From Agarophyton chilense (lineage: Eukaryota; Rhodophyta; Florideophyceae; Gracilariales; Gracilariaceae), in the NCBI GenBank assembly GCA_030374765.1, contig JARGXX010000111.1:868001-932000 (forward strand): DNA of 64,000 nucleotides. The letters are read 5' to 3'. Position numbers and translations under genes: made by a program. Each line of letters begins with the position of its first letter. Within the stretch, counting starts at the first letter, position 1. Below are positions 11,895-25,780 of the stretch, in pieces. The notes beneath the pieces were generated by a model. The model was given only the letters and a program-made list of their open reading frames with translations, was not told the DNA's origin and made no database searches.

Positions 11895-14800
11895 ATAATT
11901 TTGATTTGTGAAATGTCACAGACTTGTTCATTAGCTGATTGCTGTTTATTTCTTAGTTTGTAAAAGGCCTAAAATAGTTTTCAACGGTATAGCTCACAGA
12001 TACCTTTTTAGAATCAATCACAAGGAATAATATTTTTATACTGTGGTGTAAAGTCTATATTTTTCATTGTGACAAAACGGCACAGGAAGAACTTTGAATA
12101 TTTGGAATACGTAATGATGCTTATTGTACTTGGTAAGAGTGCAGAATCGTCAGTAAATCATCATCGCTTGGTTCGTTATGATTTTGAGCGGACCATCTTG
12201 ATGATGGGTACAAAAATCTGCATGACGAATAGTATTATGGAATTTTGAACAATGCAGCTTAAAGGAGAAGTTCAGGAATCTCATTGGGTAGAAAGCCTTC
12301 GTAAAACTTCCAGCAATATTTACAGTTCTTCTTAAGAGCCAACAAGAATCTATGGATACATTATAGAGTTGTCTGAACTTTTCTCCTGCGCGTGCTCAAA
12401 AAATATATCCCAACCAACTCTTGAAATTGAAGGAGGAGAAGGAATGGGGTCTTGATTTCGAATTTGGCGAGTAATTTGAAGATGGGAATGAATGCTGTTA
12501 AGCGGAGAAGACAATATCACATTGGATGATTATGACAAGATTCATCAAAAGACTGTCTGTTCTTCAATATTTCATAAGAGTCAGTTTATCGCGAATACAG
12601 CAACGAAGTACTTTGACCATCGGGTGAGTTTTTGGAGCGGAAATAATGTAATGTTTGCGAATGATTTCGAGAGGATCACCAAACGTTACTTCGGGCGATC
12701 TAAGATACAAAAAGTGGAAAGAAGTGGAGGCAGATGAGCTTCGAAGAAGAGAAAGAACCGGCGCGAGGGCTGATTCTGTGCATAGACCAAACGAAGAGGT
12801 GAAAGAGAGCCAATTTGTTGACACGGAAGCGGCTTCATGGTGCCAGCGGTTGATTTGTGTTAACATCGCTACCCTTAAAGTTTAGAACCTAAACGTACCT
12901 TCTTTGATTGATTCCTGCCTTCTATTATGCCCGTCGCATTCCGTTTATCGTTAAATGCATAGCACATTTCATCTTGTTCAATGTCGGAGGAAATTGGTAT
13001 GGCGCACCGTTGTCACAGTAGGGAACATTAGTAGGTCTTCGAAGCATTTCGCTTTCTCTAGCGTTGCCTACGGCACTGGCTCTATTGCCCCTTGACGGAG
13101 CTCTCAATGAGTCTTTCACACAAGGCAACACTTGCGAAACTAGTTCGGTGAACGTGTGCATGACGTCTAAGCGGTTAAACTCAGTTGTGTCCGTGAAGGT
13201 GCAAATAAAACCTTGTAATGGTAACAGCTTTCATCAAAAGCTACCACTGTCTCCCCAATTAGCTATAGTATTTTCGCTCCTATGCCTTCTCCGGTTGAGA
13301 TATGTAGCGCTATCGTTCAACAAGCGGACAGAAGAGCGCCTGGAACACTATTTAGAATACCGACCAGTCCTGCAGGAATTTGGGCCGGTTTTATAACGTT
13401 GGATGCTTTACCCCTGCTCCTTGACTTCTGCATCATGTGTGAATTCTTAGAATATTCTTTTCTACAGTCTTAGAAACTGGAACTACCCCATGTCAAGCAG
13501 CATCGTATTCACAGATGTAGGCACACATTGAAGGGTTGCACTCTGCTGAGGTCTTAACTGTGTAAAATGTAGTAATGGGCGCGATGAACGATCGTGATGC
13601 GAAGCCCGGCTCGTTTCGTGAAACCTGTTTGCAGGAAATGCAGCAGGAGCAGTATTGATCGGCAGTGTTTCTTGAAATAGACCGGGGAGAGAATGTGACC
13701 ACACGAGGCGCTGAGATACGAAGATAAAGATTGCGCTTGTGAGTTCTGAGATGTAGATTGTAGTGAAATATTTGGGGAAAAAGCCAATCGGGACGATTGA
13801 CAGCGAAGCAAGATAAAGGGCACACTTTCAAGAAACCTTCGAGAGGAGAAATAAAAGTGGAGTGCGCCACAAACGCCATCAAAGTATCGAAGGGGATGTG
13901 CAAGATTTGATGTGGAGCGAATAACGGAAAGTATTGTGGTCGTAGAAGAAGAATTTCTTAGGAATTTATCAACTCTGAATAGCGCCATCGGATTGTCTTC
14001 GTAGTAAGCTGCGTAAATCTATGTAGAGTTCTCGAGCTCTTGAGCAGAAATACCCCCTCTGAGCTTCCGCCGTGATAATTCGGCTCCGTGAGGTTGTCTG
14101 GCAGCCTCGGTAATGGATCGACAGCGTTGGATCAGAATAAAGGAGTATTTATTGGGTGAACCAGCCTGTTTGTAAGTGACGCGTTGGTGCAACCTTTATT
14201 AGTTTGTATTGTGTTCCAAAATGCGTGGCAAACGTTCACTATTGTGTGCACCTCAAATGTAAAACACAAAACAGAACAATCGGCCGTGATGATCGCCTCA
14301 CGAGTTCAGTAGATACAAGTATCACTTGTCTGAAAATCCTTGAATTGCATAAACTTCAGGCAGAGGCATGAGAAAACACAAAAGTGAGGTTGCCGCTTCT
14401 TAAAGACTGGAACATTGTCGTAAAAGAGTTTCATGAATCTACTAGCATCTCCAGCTAGCTAGCCAGCCTGATCAACTTGATCTGAACGTGACTCGGTTCA
14501 CTCTTTCCGACCACATCAAATCGTTTTAGGGTTTTCAAGGCTTTTAGGGTTGTCAGGGGTTTCAAAAGTATACGTATCGTTTTGACGTAGTTTCTTAGTG
14601 TTATAAGGGACGATCGGTTTCACCCAGACGAATCGAAACCTTGAGGATGTCATGGTTTGAAAAGAATTTTCCCCTGTCCACGGCAACTCAAGAAACGCGA
14701 AACTAGAAGAAGAATAAAGGTTTGTGCATTCTGCTCAGTAAAAAGGGACGAGAGCTGTCCATTGAGAGGAAGACGGCTTTGTAGAAAGGAAGTATGACAT

Positions 14801-16580
14801 CCGTTTAATTAAATAGAATATTCATGCCTAACGGTTCTCCGGAGATCCCAATCACTGATCAAAATTGCGGAAAAGGCAAGAGGACTAACGAAGGATAAAC
14901 TACTTCAATTTCGACAGAACGCATGCGTGTGATAGCAGAGACAAAATTCTAATCCAGTGTCAAAAAAAAGAATTCCTTGGTACGAAGCTTGCGGCACTTA
15001 ACACTGACGAATAGTGCTCGTAACAGGAAACGAATGAGGGCGCTGGGGATGACATCAGCATTGCCGGAAAGAATACTTTAGTTCTTGGGCTCATACGATG
15101 CGGAGACATTAATACACCACTCCCCCTCAGAAGTGACCTTTGTATCGTGAAATGCACATATTCAGAGAACTTGGAGTATTTGTCTTCCAAACCTCTCTTT
15201 ACTACTTTGTAGGGGAGTGCTCAAGGCGCGGCAAACCGAGAGTCAAATAATGCCTCTCAGCCGTTTAACCCAAGACAATTGTCTGGCTGATCTCAAATCT
15301 TGCCGAAACTCCTTCTTTGCTGAATTATGATTGTGCTGCATTTCATCGAGAGCAAAAGAATGTTACGAAAACTCGTGTTTCAATTCTTCTTGATGATGCA
15401 ATCTTAGTGTTTATTTAATAGAGCAGAATCAAGGATTAGTGTTGTGAGTAAGAAGCACATGTTTACTGATTTAATCTCAGAAAAAAAGGGCTTCGTTTCT
15501 GTTCAAGTGAGAGATATGAACAGCTTATGCTCGCCAATGATTCCATTTTCAATGTTATTTAAATGACCTGACCTTCGAATCCTTTCTTACGAGTCAAAAT
15601 GGATACATAAATAGCATCTCCCAGCTCAATCTCATCGGAATGGAGGTTTTTAACGAATGTTTTCGCGTTCACTATATTCTTTTTAATCGCTATCTAAGCG
15701 TAATAACTTCCGCTGGGATCGATCTGGCACAATTGAGACCCTCTGTATCAGAAACCGCTACAATCAAAAGGATGCCGTCCTTCTTGTGGACATTGTGTCT
15801 TTTCGAGATCCTATGTGCACCCCAGCTACGGCTTTCATGCGTTTAGCCGGTCGAGGCACCATTTCTTTCCTCTTCCGGTTTCTTCTATCGAACCAGTTTC
15901 TAATATCAATGCTCGCCAGTTTCACGTGCAGTACAAGAGAAACACTCGCCGCGCCATGGAATATGACAAAAAGTTACTTACCAACGTACGCCGGCATAAA
16001 ACAGTGCCACAACAACCATGCAGTCGATTCTTACGTTTGAGTTTTCCGAGATTCCGCCTTCCAACGACGTGTGGCCAGCTGCTCATCTTGCCACACTCGT
16101 GATTGCTTGTGCCGTGTGCGGCCTGCGCCATAAAGAGTTTCGTCAATCTCCATGGCGCTTCCCTAGCGAAATCGTGAGCAACGCCTTCCATGCTTCCATG
16201 GCTTCCGCTGCGCCCGCCATCTGTCTTTCTACCTCTCAGGTGTTGTAAAAGGCTGGGCCCCTACCTTCTCCCGCCGTCGTGTCCCCTCATGCTCTTCCAA
16301 CCTCAGTGTCGCACTACCGTCCTCATGCCAGTCTCTTTATGCGCCAACCAGTCTCTCTCACTTTCAGTAATTCGTCTGGTCATTTGCTGTCTCCTGTCTA
16401 CATTGCCAAACCACAGATAATTAGTTCAGATCATGCTCCGCCAACTGCAACCACCCAACTCGGAATGAGCCCAGCTCCTTATCATGGCTATTGAACACGC
16501 TCCAAGTTCACGGCCCACCGTTCAATCCTTGATAGTATCCTTCGCCTCAATACGCGCCGGTACCTATGACAAGCCTCAAT
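11895..16580. other. No gene recognised
   Basis: Short frames only. The longest are two overlapping minus-strand frames at 13,493-13,988 and plus-strand frames at 12,492-12,885 and 13,064-13,473. Several have protein-like composition (for example Glu/Arg-rich near 12,700), but none carries a motif I can name. Likely decayed coding remnants and spacer. Confidence 0.3.
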
Positions 16581-19500
16581 CTTCTTATGCAGAAGCAGCA
16601 CTTCGGAAACCCGAGAAGAAGAAAAACTGGAACAGGTGATCCAGAAAGAATAAAGCGGGCAGCAGTAAAAACATACTCCGTTTCAAAAGCCAAGCGAAAC
16701 TCGCTAAAGGACTCGTCGGTATAGCAGAACGAAGCGTTCCAGACGCTACTACTTCGCCGTTGGATGCGACCGCGCTGCAAATCTCTATTGAGGAGAGTGT
16801 TGGAGTTTGAAAACTATCGCTGGTGAGCGACAACAGCGGCACTCGGTCAAGAAAGATTTCACCTTTACCGGATAATACGGGCACCTTCGAGAAGGTTTGG
16901 GGCATTACGGACACGGCTGACTTGGACGACTTACGCAATAAGTCTGCGCTTACCAAACAAGGAAGGGTGATTTGTTTCACAGATTCATCCAAGAGTCGGT
17001 CACGTGACAATCAAGCTCTCCCCGGACACGACAGTGAGAATAGTGAAATGCAAAGTGGCAAGTCATCTGACGGTTTTTTCATACCAAACGAAAATATTTC
17101 TGAATACAGTAAACAAGCAACTGACCAAGTCGCATGATATTTTCGTCAGAATCTCTGCTCTTCCCGGAAAGCCATCCGAGACAAACGGATTCCATTCCGA
17201 GACCAAACTAGATGAAGTGGGCTGGCAGTCTGTCTCCAAATCTGTTGCAGAACAAATATCGCGCCCAGATCTCAACGTACAGAATGCCTCTTCCGGTTCC
17301 ATGGAGCGTTAGGACGTGAGCGAAGAAGATGTGCGTTTGAATCGGGCAAATGCACGGGGGTGTTCTCTCGACTTCACCCATCCGTCCTGTATACTTAGTC
17401 CTTCCTTCTCCAACACTCCGTCTCTGTCAAACCAATGGCAAGTTCCACGGCCTACGATTATAACCCACCATATTCTCTCGCCTCAAAATCTATTCTTCTT
17501 TTCCCAGATGCCGAAGAGACTCGTCGACGGAACATGTGGAGAGCATGTTGCACAAAGAACTGCGCCAAATGTGTTTAGGTCCGGAACTTCTTCACCTCAA
17601 CTCTCGGCTTTTTCGTATGGGGCGAGTTCAATTTGGGAGGTGGACAGGGAAAGCTCAAACTGCAACGAACATGTTGTTAATGAGTCATCAAAGAATGAAG
17701 CAGGACCATCTCGTCGCACTGATAATTTTTCTGCATCTCAACGATTCGCTCCGATAAGAGCTTTTTGGAGCGCAGAAGCAGGTCTTCGTATCTCATCAGG
17801 AAAAGCATCTTCAAGTCTCTCTTTGCCACCCTCTGCATGTGATTCTTCCGATCGTTCTCCTCAACGAACTGCGGATAGTTCCCTGTTCCACCTTTTCTTA
17901 AAGATTCACAAATATCGGAACTCGGGTCAATAGATGAAAGCGTTATGAGACGTGGTCAAATGACTACGTCTCAGAGCCTTCAGCTCGAACCCCTTGGTGC
18001 TGATGGTCATATCTCCGTTCTAGAAGAGGCGGTCTCGGACACATACATATCTCAGCGATTGGAAGAGGTACTTGTAAGGAAGTTCGACTATCGTGCCCCA
18101 CGGGATCCCATGAGCACCGACTCTCTCAAAAACACTGAAAAGGCGTTTAGTGGGACATATTCAAAACGAAAAAGTTGGCAGGAACAAAAAGTGACTTGCG
18201 CCAAAGCCGTCAAAGCAGCCGTGGTTCAAGTGCTGCACCATCACCAGCACCGAGCCCGAGAACACAGGTTGATACGGCCCTATAAAATGGGAGTAAACCA
18301 CCAGCTGGTCAGACGAAAGCTTCACGGAAGCAACCATCAGCAAGCGACAGTGTTGCTTGATCGACTAAGGCAACATCGAAGAGCACAGCACCAGCAGCAT
18401 TTCCACCTCTTGGCCCAGAACATTATCTTTTGCAATTAGTCTCAGCTCTCGTGAACCTCCCCTGTACTTCACCAGGATCATACCTACCAAAAGTCGTCAA
18501 GTAGGCCCCTAACCTCACGTTTTCCGCCATCAATTGGGACAATAATTAAGAAGTTTCGCGACCAAGACCCGCCCTTGGAACAATTCGATGAGAAAAACCG
18601 GTCTATTAAAACAATGGAGCCCTCCGCAGGTCTTTTTCAAAACTAATATCCAAATGAAAAAGTTCAGATGAGAAGAGTCGTGATCAGGGCTCAGTCTTCT
18701 CAAACATACTAAATGAAGGATGGAAAAGGAAATAGGTAGTGCTGCAGCGTTCTGCATGAGGTTCTCTCGAGAAGAAACTTTGCCGTCCGGTGTCACCGCG
18801 CTGGGTCTTGAAAAGGGCTCTGCGTACACTAACAGTTCAAGAAATCGCAGACCGAGGGCCCGTCCGGCTCCCAGACAAGTCGCTTCGAATGGGTTCAGAA
18901 ATTCTGTTTTAGCCAGATCAGGAGATTCATTCGGAGGTTCAGTAGCTTCATGTTGGGGCATCAGTAGCATGTTATAGAAACATGTTTCTCGTTGTTTGAG
19001 CCGGAGGATGGAAACTATGAAGCGGCAAGAGACTTGTGACGCAAGAGCGTTCGATTTGCTGCGGGAGACATGATGGCTGTTAGATCACTGGATTCCAGAA
19101 GATGGCAATTCCCAGCTGCAATCATTTCCGCACTGGTGCTTTTCAAGAGTGAATGCCTACGAACTTGGCATTCCGACCAAGATTTCTTTTGCCGAAGCAA
19201 ACATCATTGCCGTCTTGATACTCGAAGTCTCTCAACTGCATTATTTCTTAGGCAAAGGCTTCCATATCTCCTAGCCATTCGCCTCGGTCAGGTAAATGTG
19301 TTTCATCCTATAGGTGCCAGGACTCAAAAACCCAATTTTTCGTCCATTCGCGCTTTCTGCATCTAACGAAATACATTTGTACCTTTGAGGTAGATTTGGA
19401 GTTACTGAAGAACAAGCGATTTCCTGGACCAGCCAAAGGAAAATCAAAACGAGTGCAAATGGGCCAGAATACAAGAAAATGCGAAAATTTAGACTGACCA

Positions 19501-19750
19501 ATCCTTCCATAGTCATTTGCAGAGTGCTTGCTACGCAAGCACGCACGATCCGATTACAAGCAAGAGTGGCAGTACAAGGGTCCCGACCTGAGTGGCAGCG
19601 CAAGCGTTGCTGACCTGAGGTCATCGAAGAATGCGTCTGAGCTGGAACCCTCGCCTTCCCATCTGCACCGTTCTTGCCTCCTCTGCTTTTAGGGCTGACC
19701 GTTTCGTTCTCTGACACGCTCTCTTTTACGGCTTGCGCGCCTCACTGGTC
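16581..19750 (+). other. Patchy plus-strand open frames, unrecognised, probably a decayed coding region
   Basis: Plus-strand frames at 16,823-17,137 (Ser/Asp-rich, with GTFEKVWGITDTADLDDL), 17,316-17,933 (205 codons, Ser-rich), 17,945-18,439 and shorter ones up to about 19,600 succeed each other on the same strand with plausible protein composition. Around 18,200-18,450 an alternative frame is Ser/Pro/Ala-rich, like a disordered linker. I see no RT, protease, zinc-finger or host domain. It could be an old retroelement or a dead host gene. No terminal repeats were spotted. Confidence 0.25.
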
Positions 19751-19956
19751 GCCCTCGTGACTAGTAGTGTAACTGATGAAACTAACGTTGTCTTTATCAT
19801 TGGTTACATCATCCGTTTGCCGTTCGTAAGTGCTGTCGCTTTGATCGGCTTCTGATTTGTCTTTGCTGACAATCTGAGTGTTGAAGAAGTGGTAGCATTC
19901 CGTTCCCCTGCGACGGCAGTTTGAATGCAGACGCTGTAATCACCTTCCGGGGAGCC

Positions 19957-20757
19957 TTATGATGCTCCCAAGCCTCCACCTTCGGTATTCGAGTCGTGGT
20001 GAGTTGCATAGCCTCCTTTCTTGTCAGTACCGTTCTGACTGCCTACCTCACCAATGGATTCCTGTTCCTCCTTCACTGAGCTATTTTCTTCTCGAATGGG
20101 TTGTTTGGCGTCTTTCTTCTTTGAAAAGTTCTTGCTGCAACTATCAACGCCATCATCATCAGCGTCGTGAACTTCCGTAGTCCTGTCGCATAAAAGTCCC
20201 CTCACGAATACCTCGCTGCTTTGTGAGGCCTTTTTCAGCTGATCAGTGCTAAAATTAGGGATTGAGAGAGCAGGTGAATCTTCCTTATGGACGGTGAGGA
20301 CGATCAACGCTGAGGAGCTGGCGGCGTTGAGAATGACAGCGCTGCTGATGAGTGTGATGACGCACGCTTCGATATGACGGAAATGAACGACTTGCAACGC
20401 GTTTTCGGGCGGCTGATTCCAACTAAGCACGAGTTGAGTCGACGATATTGTGCGAGCAAGTGCGGTGATGATGGTGATGTTCCTGGCTTTCGGGATTTGG
20501 CGGTGTGATTGGCGTTTTTGCCTTCGTGGTCGCGTTGACGCGTCCTGCAAGATTCGCTTCAGTCTTTCCGTATCGATATGTGCGCTATCGCCAGGAAGGG
20601 TGTTTTGTTGTCTCTCCGACCGAAACAGATGTATATTACTGTAGTCTCTCGTGTTTTCATATTCTTTTCTCAATTCTTTACTAATAAAAAATGACTGCGT
20701 GATTAGTCCCAGTTCATCTTGTTCGAAGCGCAAAAACGCTTGGCCCCGCGATTTCAA
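19957..20757 (-). other. Open frame of 266 codons without an ATG, unknown
   Basis: The longest frame in the left 26 kb. It begins at a TTG and contains no internal Met that I can find, so it cannot be a complete conventional gene. It could be an internal exon or chance. About two-thirds along is a hydrophobic run (ACVITLISSAVILNAASSSA and a few more residues) long enough for one membrane span. It is followed by an acidic and Lys-rich tail (DADDDGVDS, SKKKDAKQ, KEEQES). No family recognised. The opposite strand is also fairly open, which lowers confidence. Confidence 0.2.
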
Positions 20758-23520
20758 GCTGCGTCAGGAGACCGTTATCGGCGTCGTCTCATCGACGCCA
20801 CCCATCCACCTGCGGGCGGCTTTGACATCATCTCTTCATGAGCATTGTTCGAAAACACTTTTTGCTGCAAACGTTTGCCCATTCTCAAGTCGGTCTGATT
20901 TTTTTTTCGATGCCGTCGATAGTTAGACCTACTTTCGTACTTAAAGGTACCGAAATCTGCTTTCTTGTTTGGGATATTTACCGCAGAGTATTTTGTACGT
21001 GAGCATACACTCATATCAATTCCCTCACCATATCGTACGAATTGCCATTGATTTCCACTTATAGTCCATGTGTACTGTCTGCGTCCGCGGCCATAACACG
21101 GGTTTGAACTCACGATCCCGAGAGTGGGGTTTCTACCTGTTATGTTTAAATACAAGCCCCAGCCTTCCAAATATCACTTCATTATCTGCTGGCGACAGTG
21201 GGGAGTGCGTCTTTATTAGTCGGACGTGCGCTGAAGATGTTCTGGCCTTCAAGTACAGGGAGGGAAGTCCCCTGTTATTCGGGGGGCCCCTCTGTTTGGA
21301 GACGCAGTGTGGTGATGCTTCAATTTCTTTTTCACACGTATTCCAGAAATGAACGCATATTCTTCAATAGAGAGGCATGCCAGTCATTCACACATCACCG
21401 TGACAGGCCACAGATTTTGTAGAACAATCGGCGAGCCCTCAGTGAGAACCATCGGCAGCGACAATATTGAGAACCGCCGGAGGCATCAGTGGTTAGATCA
21501 GATCCGGGAGTCAATCTTACACGTGGCGAACGCCACGTGAAGTGGGGTGGAATTTATTCCGTCATTCATCGGCTCCCAAAGGCAACGAACAACTCGCCGG
21601 AACAACGCTAATGCTACGAGATTGTGGCGACAGCCGCTTACTGCGTGGCGCCTCAAAGTGCGGCATATTGGGCGATGCCCTGCTGTGACATCCTTGTCGA
21701 TTTTTGAGACCCCTTCCTTGCCCTCGCCCCACGACAGGGTCCATGGCGTAACAGCGCACGCCGGCGACTCCGTCATGATTTCGTGGCTCCCCCCATATAG
21801 CGCCGCACACAACCCCCTCGGGGATGCCCCGCGTCCTACAGCTCGACCTTAATTGTACGGCTGCCGTCCTGCTCTCGATCCCGCAATTGCTCCCAACCTT
21901 ATGCAAGCCCCCCGATCCTCCCCGATCTCCGTTTTTGCTGGCGGAATTACGGTGTAGGTATTTGTATTTTGTCTACGACCCTGCTCTGATATAGCGCTGA
22001 CGGGAATATGTGGTCCTCCTCCAAAGCCGTGTGTTTTTGTCGGGAATATAAAGCGGCAGACAACTGGTGGTTTTATTTCTACAATGAATGGACTGTTGCA
22101 ACTCTTCTGTGGAGGTTGTCTGCGGAACCTTTGAGGAACTTAACAAGTGCTTTCAATCGATTCTATTAAAAGGGTACCCATGAATACGGATGTAGAAAGC
22201 GGCCGCGACTACAGTCCTTGAAAGCCATTTTCCTTTTTCGAGTTTAGTTCAACTTTGAGAGTATCACAGATAAGAAACGATATGCATACGAGCTCTTGGG
22301 GACAGCAGAACGAAACTCATCTGCAGGTTTCTTCCCGTTGCTCGATTTTCTCGAAAAGCTGCACCACAACTGCCATCATTCTCCAGGTTACTTTTTGAAA
22401 TTTTGAACATTCTAGACGATGCAAGCGATAGAACAAAAGAACATCCCATCAGTTGCATCTCGACCAAAAACACGCTGTCCACGAAGATTATGCATATCTT
22501 TTCAGCACAATTTGCACATGTGACTTGGAGATGAGTTAAAGAGGCATCCAATGATCTTACAAACTGGGGCGGGCGGCAACCTCGGGCTTGTTCGCTTTCT
22601 CAAATTCGCTGATGAGTCACTATGTTTTCCGCGCTTAACATCCTTTTTACTTAGGGTCTGGTTGTTCTTTGCAGCTGGGAGTTGTTTAATGTCTTCTTTG
22701 CATTCATCAGATTCGAGCTTCTTTTCCTGTCTTTGAAGAAGAAGAGTCCTTCGTTCTTTCATAACCTTCGGTTTCTTTCGTTGATCATCCTCCCTTTAAA
22801 CTGCCTGGGCAGCACTTCTCTTTTAGGAGTTATTATACACTGTATTTCCGATGAGAGCCTTTATAATACTCTTACACTTAACGATTACTTCTTCATTATC
22901 CGTTTCGTTGGTGTTAGGCGTGTGCTTCTCAATCTCTTCATCTTTGCTCTTCCCAAGGAATGGTTGTGCGTTTGTTCCTGTAGGCTTCGTCTTCTTCGAA
23001 TACTTTGTGGTGGCTGAGGCTATTCAGAGTTTCGTGACAAGGGCTCTATTTGCACCCCAATTCCTTTCGGTGTATGAAAGCAGATCATGCTCGAGGTTCA
23101 CCACTGAAATGATGCGATCCATTTCTTCCATAAATTGCGCTCTCTAAGTCTCTTGCTTTATGCTCTGGAAACTAGCCTTGCCGTAATACCGCCTGAAGAG
23201 TTTACTGCGATACAGATTGCGCTTTACACCGGACATAACTCTTTGGGAATACGCACGTGTTTTTTCCAGTACATTTAGACGCAGACATCTACCTTCTCCA
23301 TGTCCATATCTGCATTATGAATCTTGATCGCTTCGTTTAATACCTTTTCGAGACCGACGGAGCTTGACTGGCTCGACGTACGTCTGGTAGTTGGGTCTGG
23401 TAACACAATCTTATCCTCGATAACGACCAATCTTCGGAAAAGAGAAGCAAATCTTGGCACCCGATTCCGCCGACACTATGGGAGACACTTGGGCCGTTCG
23501 TGGGGATGTGTAACGCGATG
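20758..23520. other. No gene recognised; charged minus-strand patches at 22.3-23.5 kb
   Basis: Minus-strand reading between 23,460 and 22,264 gives several open patches with protein-like, highly charged composition. The best is 22,762-22,502, Lys/Glu/Arg-rich, with KERRTLLLQRQEKKLESDE. They may be remains of one dead gene. GC-rich sequence at 21,500-21,950 has no recognisable content. Confidence 0.25.
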
Positions 23521-23935
23521 ACGGGTGGGTCAGCGTACGGGTCTCGACCGGTGGTAGCGTGGAAGAGTGGGTCCTAAGGTTAGAATCCTTAACAGCGGCA
23601 CTCCCAGAGTACTTGGTGCAATTAGCTGGCGATAATGCGTAGTCCTACAGTTGGAGCTACGGAAAGGATGGCTTGAAGACCAAAGGGTGGAACTAATATA
23701 CCAAAGGGGGTTATTTAGTATCCTAACGGTGCCTACCGTACTCTAAGGGAGAAGCATCACTCTAGCCAAGTAAATAGTACTGGAAAGGCGCTGAAATCTC
23801 ACTGGGACTATAATGCTAATCGATTACAACAATTAAAACATATTAATAATCTACATGAGTCCACCTGAGGTCGACCGGTCCACGTGCCATCTGCAAGACC
23901 CTTCAGGGCCCGGCAGCCTACGGTGCTAAACCGTT
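23521..23935 (+). repeat. Dispersed ~390-bp repeat, copy 1
   Basis: Shares an extended match with 25,385-25,780, including GGTCCTAAGGTT, GGCACTCCCAGAGTACTTG, GATGGCTTGAAGACCAA, ACTCTAAGGGAGAAGC and ACTATAATGCTAATC. I judge the copies roughly 80-85% identical over their length. Both lie in the same orientation about 1.45 kb apart. The length and arrangement would suit LTRs of an old or non-autonomous retroelement. I found no convincing terminal TG..CA, primer-binding site or target duplication, so the class is open. Confidence 0.7.
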
Positions 23936-25384
23936 ATCATCAATACCTAACAGGATGATCTCATATATCGCCCAGCATGGTTTATGTCTATTTTTAATTT
24001 TTGTTTTTGTGCGCCATTTTCGTTTTGATTTGGAACCAGAGGTTTCCTCTTTATCACGAATCGCATTCGAATTCATCTTCTTCCTACAAATCGCTCGTTC
24101 TATTTGAAGTTGTGGAAAACTGTACACATATCGCAATTTCGTACTCACGAACTGGCGTAAAAATGTTTGTGCGTCTTTTAAACTTCACGACCGGAAACAA
24201 AAAGTTCTTCCAAACCCTTCCCCAAACGCAAACTGTTTCCCATCCGGAATCTTGACCTGGCAGTAATACACTCTCGCAAAGAGGTTGTACACCACGTCAT
24301 CAGAAAGCACTTATATGCCTCCTCGCGCTCCCGCATCGCTTGCAGTAAGCTGGCGGTGGTGCTAATGTCAGGATGTGGGCGCACGGGAGAAAACAGCACG
24401 AAGGACACACGGAGTGCAGCAGAAGCAATGAGACTCGAAAACAGCAGCGCTCTGAGCGCCCTCGGCGAACTGAAGCCTCCCATGGACAGATTCGGGTCCA
24501 GGCTGAGCGATATGCTCGGTGCAATTGGCAGCAGCTGGAACGGTGGCGAGTGCATCACCGTCATACTACGTATTGCGGCACTGCAAGAAGCATCTGGGCA
24601 GAAAATTGCAAGGTAAATTGCGACTGTCATCTTACCGCAATGACCTCTAAAGAGGGACAGCTTGACAGCTACGCCTTTGCTACTCGCTTCACGACTTCAA
24701 TGTTCAGGCCGCTGTAAGAATCCCAACTCTTCAACTCGTGGAAGCCTTTCCCCCGTCTCACCAATTCAGCATCATCGTCAATCCACGCCTAAGCTCCCCC
24801 GTTTAGACAGCTGTCCTTCTTCGCGGACGTCGTTTGACCTCTTCACCAGAACTGCCGCATTTCTATTCGTCGTAATTCGCCACCAAAGCGCCTCCAAATT
24901 GTCTACCAGTCGTTGCCGCTACTACAACTACCTTGTTTCTGATATTCCAACCGGCCAAACGTGGAAATGGTCGCATCTTTGTCCAACATGAACGTTGAAG
25001 ATACCGAAGACCTTTCACTGGCACGACAAGAACTGGCTGTTTTTATTACTGTCACCAAGGAGCACGTCCTAAAGCACTTCTTCCATTCTCAGTTTTAGAT
25101 GAGCGATGCAACAAACAACACATCAAACATCAGCGCTTAGATCCTAAACAATTGGAGACCATGGCTGGAATAGAGTATAAATTCACAGCACATCCTGGCC
25201 CTTGGACAAACACTGTATGAGAATCATCTGTGCGCTTCCCGGGCTGTAGATCAAGACCATCACACCTAACAAACTTCACGCACGGCCCTTTCGCCTTGCA
25301 CGAGGCTCACAGATGCAAACTGTACGTGTATCAACTATTGTAGGAGATAAGAAAAGAATAAAAGGTTTTCGTGACAAAGTGAAT
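23936..25384. other. Interval between the two repeat copies, no gene recognised
   Basis: On the plus strand, about 24,184-24,616 is open without a stop, with the protein-like run RSAAEAMRLENSSALSALGE. The minus strand is open over almost the same span (24,630-24,178). Further short plus-strand frames run to about 25,100. None has a motif I recognise. If the flanking repeats are LTRs, this would be the internal part of a small non-autonomous element. Confidence 0.25.
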
Positions 25385-25780
25385 GGTAGTTCAGCGTCTT
25401 GGCCTAAACCGGGGGTAGTGTGTTAGAGCGGGTCCTAAGGTTCGTATCCTTGACAGTGGCACTCCCAGAGTACTTGATGCTAGTCTTACAGGTTGAAGCT
25501 GCGGAAGCGATGGCTTGAAGACCAATTGGTGGAACTAATGTACCAAAGAGGGTAATTTAGTATCCTATCGGTGCCTACCTTACTCTAAGGGAGAAGCGTC
25601 ACTCTAGCCAAGTAAATAGCAATGGCGAGGCGCTAGTATCTCTCTGGCACTATAATGCTAATCTATTACACTAATTAAAATAAAAAAATTATCTAAATGA
25701 GTCCAGCCGAGGTCGTCCAGTCCACCTGGTGTCTGTAAGATACCTCAGGCCTGGCGGCTTACTGGGCTCAACCGCTATCG
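25385..25780 (+). repeat. Dispersed ~390-bp repeat, copy 2
   Basis: Second copy of the repeat at 23,521-23,935, same orientation, with a shorter middle portion. A purine-rich run (GATAAGAAAAGAATAAAAGG) lies just left of it, which could be a polypurine tract if this were a plus-strand 3' LTR, but that is weak. A third, truncated copy is at 60,419-60,546. Confidence 0.7.

Noticed and set aside
21068-21130. tRNA or tRNA-derived SINE: minus-strand GAGTTCAAACCCG resembles a B box
   Set aside because: No A box at the right distance, no matching acceptor or T stem, and no poly-A tail or target duplication seen.
23521-25780. Firm call of a non-autonomous LTR element
   Set aside because: No clear TG..CA ends, primer-binding site or target duplication could be identified, so only the repeat itself is reported.
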